NCBI RefSeq assembly: GCF_901709675.1
Contig: NC_051088.1
Location: forward strand, 12,377,693 to 12,441,692
Length of the DNA stretch: 64,000 bases
Reading direction: 5' to 3'
Source of the DNA: Syngnathus acus
Taxonomy: Eukaryota > Chordata > Actinopteri > Syngnathiformes > Syngnathidae
Part shown: piece by piece, positions 48,364 to 64,000 of the stretch
How positions within the stretch are numbered: the first letter of the stretch is position 1
How the letters are laid out: each line of letters opens with the position of its first letter
Notes under the pieces: model-generated
Told to the model about the DNA's origin: nothing
Database searches by the model: none
What the model saw: the letters and a program-made list of their open reading frames with translations, nothing else
Position numbers and translations under genes: made by a program

Positions 48364-49219
48364 CAGTGATTCTTAACTGGTGGGTTGGGACCCATCATGG
48401 TTGGGTTGTGGACAGCAAGTAAAAAAAACGATTGGGGGTCCTCGGTTTACAATTGAATGGAGCTGGGCTAAGTAAGCACCAAAATTCCTCTTTTTCATTT
48501 ATTTCATATCAAGTTTGTGTCCTAGAAGTATTTTTCATACAAATGTATACTTCGGTATTTGCTTTGGACTGTGTTCCAACTTACATTCTAATTCAAATGA
48601 CATCGCTGCCGCAGGAATGGACCTTTATTCAAATAAACCAAGGACGCCCTGAATTGTGAAATTTTAGGAAGGTGTGTGTATACATTTCCAATCACATTTT
48701 TCTTGGCACAGTACAGAGGCTTCCCTAGACTGACGTGGAATCTTGTGACGTGGAAGTGTAGCTTTACTCTGTAAACAAGCACAGTGCATCTCAACCTCTG
48801 GGTAACAGACACCGTGGCTTGTCATTTCAAATTCATTTGATATAATTTGCGATTGTGAACATCACTGCAGCACATAAAAAAACAAATGCGAGACAAACAA
48901 CCATCACTGGTGTTTAAACATCGTCGGATGGAGCCCAAGCAAATACCTTTTGTGTTTTTATAGCACAATCATCAGGACTGATCAAACTTAGGACTTAATA
49001 AAAATGCAAAATATTCACGTCGCTAAAAAAAAGTGCTAAGTGAAATTTTGACATTTTGTTTAATTTTATTCATTTTTATACATGCAGTTATCACGTGGTG
49101 CACTTCTTTTTACAAATTAATATAATACAAAAATACAATTTTTTAAAATGATGTCAGTGGCTAGTGAAACACTTTGCAACAATAAGTTAAACGCGGGTCC
49201 CAACGATTGAGAACCACTG
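48364..49219. mobile_element. hAT-like non-autonomous element, 856 bp
   Basis: The left end CAGTGATTCTTAACTGG...GGGACCC and the right end GGGTCCCAACGATTGAGAACCACTG are imperfect inverted repeats of about 26 bp. The flanking 8-mers ATCTAAAC (48356-48363) and GTCCAAAC (49220-49227) agree at 6 of 8 positions, consistent with an aged 8-bp hAT target duplication. No transposase is encoded. It lies 0.87 kb past the PRKCZ stop and could be inside the PRKCZ 3' UTR. Confidence 0.75.
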
Positions 49220-50084
49220 GTCCAAACGATGCAGCCTCGGCAACATCTCGTTGCTTGTGACACAAACTCAGATTTGCTTGTCAAATTTCCCACTCACTTC
49301 ACCCTGCAATGAAATGTGCAAAGAAGGAAAATTTCTCGCTAATCGATATCGGGTGGCTCAAGTCATTTCCGATGTCGGGTTTGGCAACGCTGCATGTGTG
49401 CTTCGGAATTCATTGATGCCAAAACAAAACAATTGCCTCAGTTTGCTGTGCTCTAAAAAGAACCGGGCAAAGTACACACTATTGTATTCTGAAGTGGGTC
49501 ATAAGTGCAATCAGACAGGAATTTGTTTGCTCTGTGAGGCACTTCTTAAATAAAAATAAAAAAGCAAAATTCGACTAGTTGTTAGGGGCAAAACAGGGGC
49601 ACTTGCATCAATAAAAAGGCATCGTCAAATTTGGATTGACTACCTACGTGATCGTACACAATAACTTAAATTTTCATTCATCATTATACATTCTTATTTT
49701 AAATGAGTCCCCCGCCCCTCCCTCCCTCCTATTGAGATTAAAAATAACATCAAATTACCAATAAAGTGTATGTCAAATGTTCAAGTCCTTCACAGAAGCT
49801 GTGGTTCATCCAGAAATGTGCGACGGAATAAAAGGATGTCAGGCACGGAACGAGCCAGTTCTTCAAAGAATTCTGGGGCTTGAGAGGAATGAAACGGACA
49901 GAAAGGAATAAAGAAGGCTAAGACGACATATCCGGAAGGAATGGAGCCAGTTGTTCTTGCAGAACATTAGGAATCCCAGTAGTGCGGGAAGGAACATTTC
50001 CCCTTCGTCCTCGGGGTGTCTTTTGGCCGAAATGGCTGCTCGGACGCACTGGAGGAGGAGCCCAGATGGAACACCTTGACTTCT
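49220..50084 (-). other. Downstream flank / probable 3' UTR of PRKCZ
   Basis: This follows the PRKCZ stop on the minus strand. No minus-strand AATAAA was seen in 49500-50085, so the cleavage site is unassigned. The plus-strand frame at 49251-49553 has no recognisable domain. Confidence 0.45.

Positions 50085-64000
<13,916 letters not shown>

Overview
This window is vertebrate nuclear DNA, almost certainly from a ray-finned (teleost) fish. It has spliced genes with GT/AG introns, long non-coding stretches rich in (CA/TG)n and AAT-type microsatellites, an L2-type LINE with a 3' hairpin and pentamer tail, and hAT-like non-autonomous DNA transposons. No bacterial or viral gene layout is present. 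I cannot name the species.

Layout from left to right. (1) Positions 1-4352 hold most of an L2/CR1-group non-LTR retrotransposon on the + strand, cut by the left window edge. It has an SGNH-esterase ORF, then an intact endonuclease/reverse-transcriptase ORF, then a 3' UTR with a hairpin and (CTTGA)n tail. (2) Positions 4353-40804 are about 36 kb without a supportable exon. They contain microsatellites, one ~300 bp hAT-like element and a few repeat remnants, and most likely belong to the first intron of SKI. (3) Positions 40805-41713 (- strand) are coding exon 1 of SKI, with its N-terminal SMAD-binding motif, Dachshund-homology domain and SAND-like domain, followed upstream by a CpG- and GA/CT-rich promoter region. 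(4) Positions 44968-45662 (+ strand) are the last two coding exons of FAAP20, the ubiquitin-binding subunit of the Fanconi anaemia core complex. (5) Positions 50085-62647 (- strand) are the last nine coding exons of PRKCZ (atypical protein kinase C zeta): the kinase domain from the alpha-C region to the C-terminal ESV. Exons for the PB1 domain, C1 domain and glycine loop lie beyond the right edge.

The gene order and orientation (SKI and FAAP20 divergent, FAAP20 and PRKCZ convergent) match human 1p36, so this is a conserved vertebrate block. The three genes have separate roles: TGF-beta/SMAD co-repression, DNA crosslink repair and cell polarity kinase signalling. They are neighbours by ancestry and do not form an operon-like system.

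I found no undescribed biological system. The points most worth a second look are: a pair of splice donors 4 nt apart in FAAP20, where only the weaker downstream donor preserves the ubiquitin-binding zinc finger; a single in-frame TGA that alone separates the esterase and polymerase ORFs of the LINE; and two oppositely oriented hAT-like copies in PRKCZ introns that could pair in the pre-mRNA.
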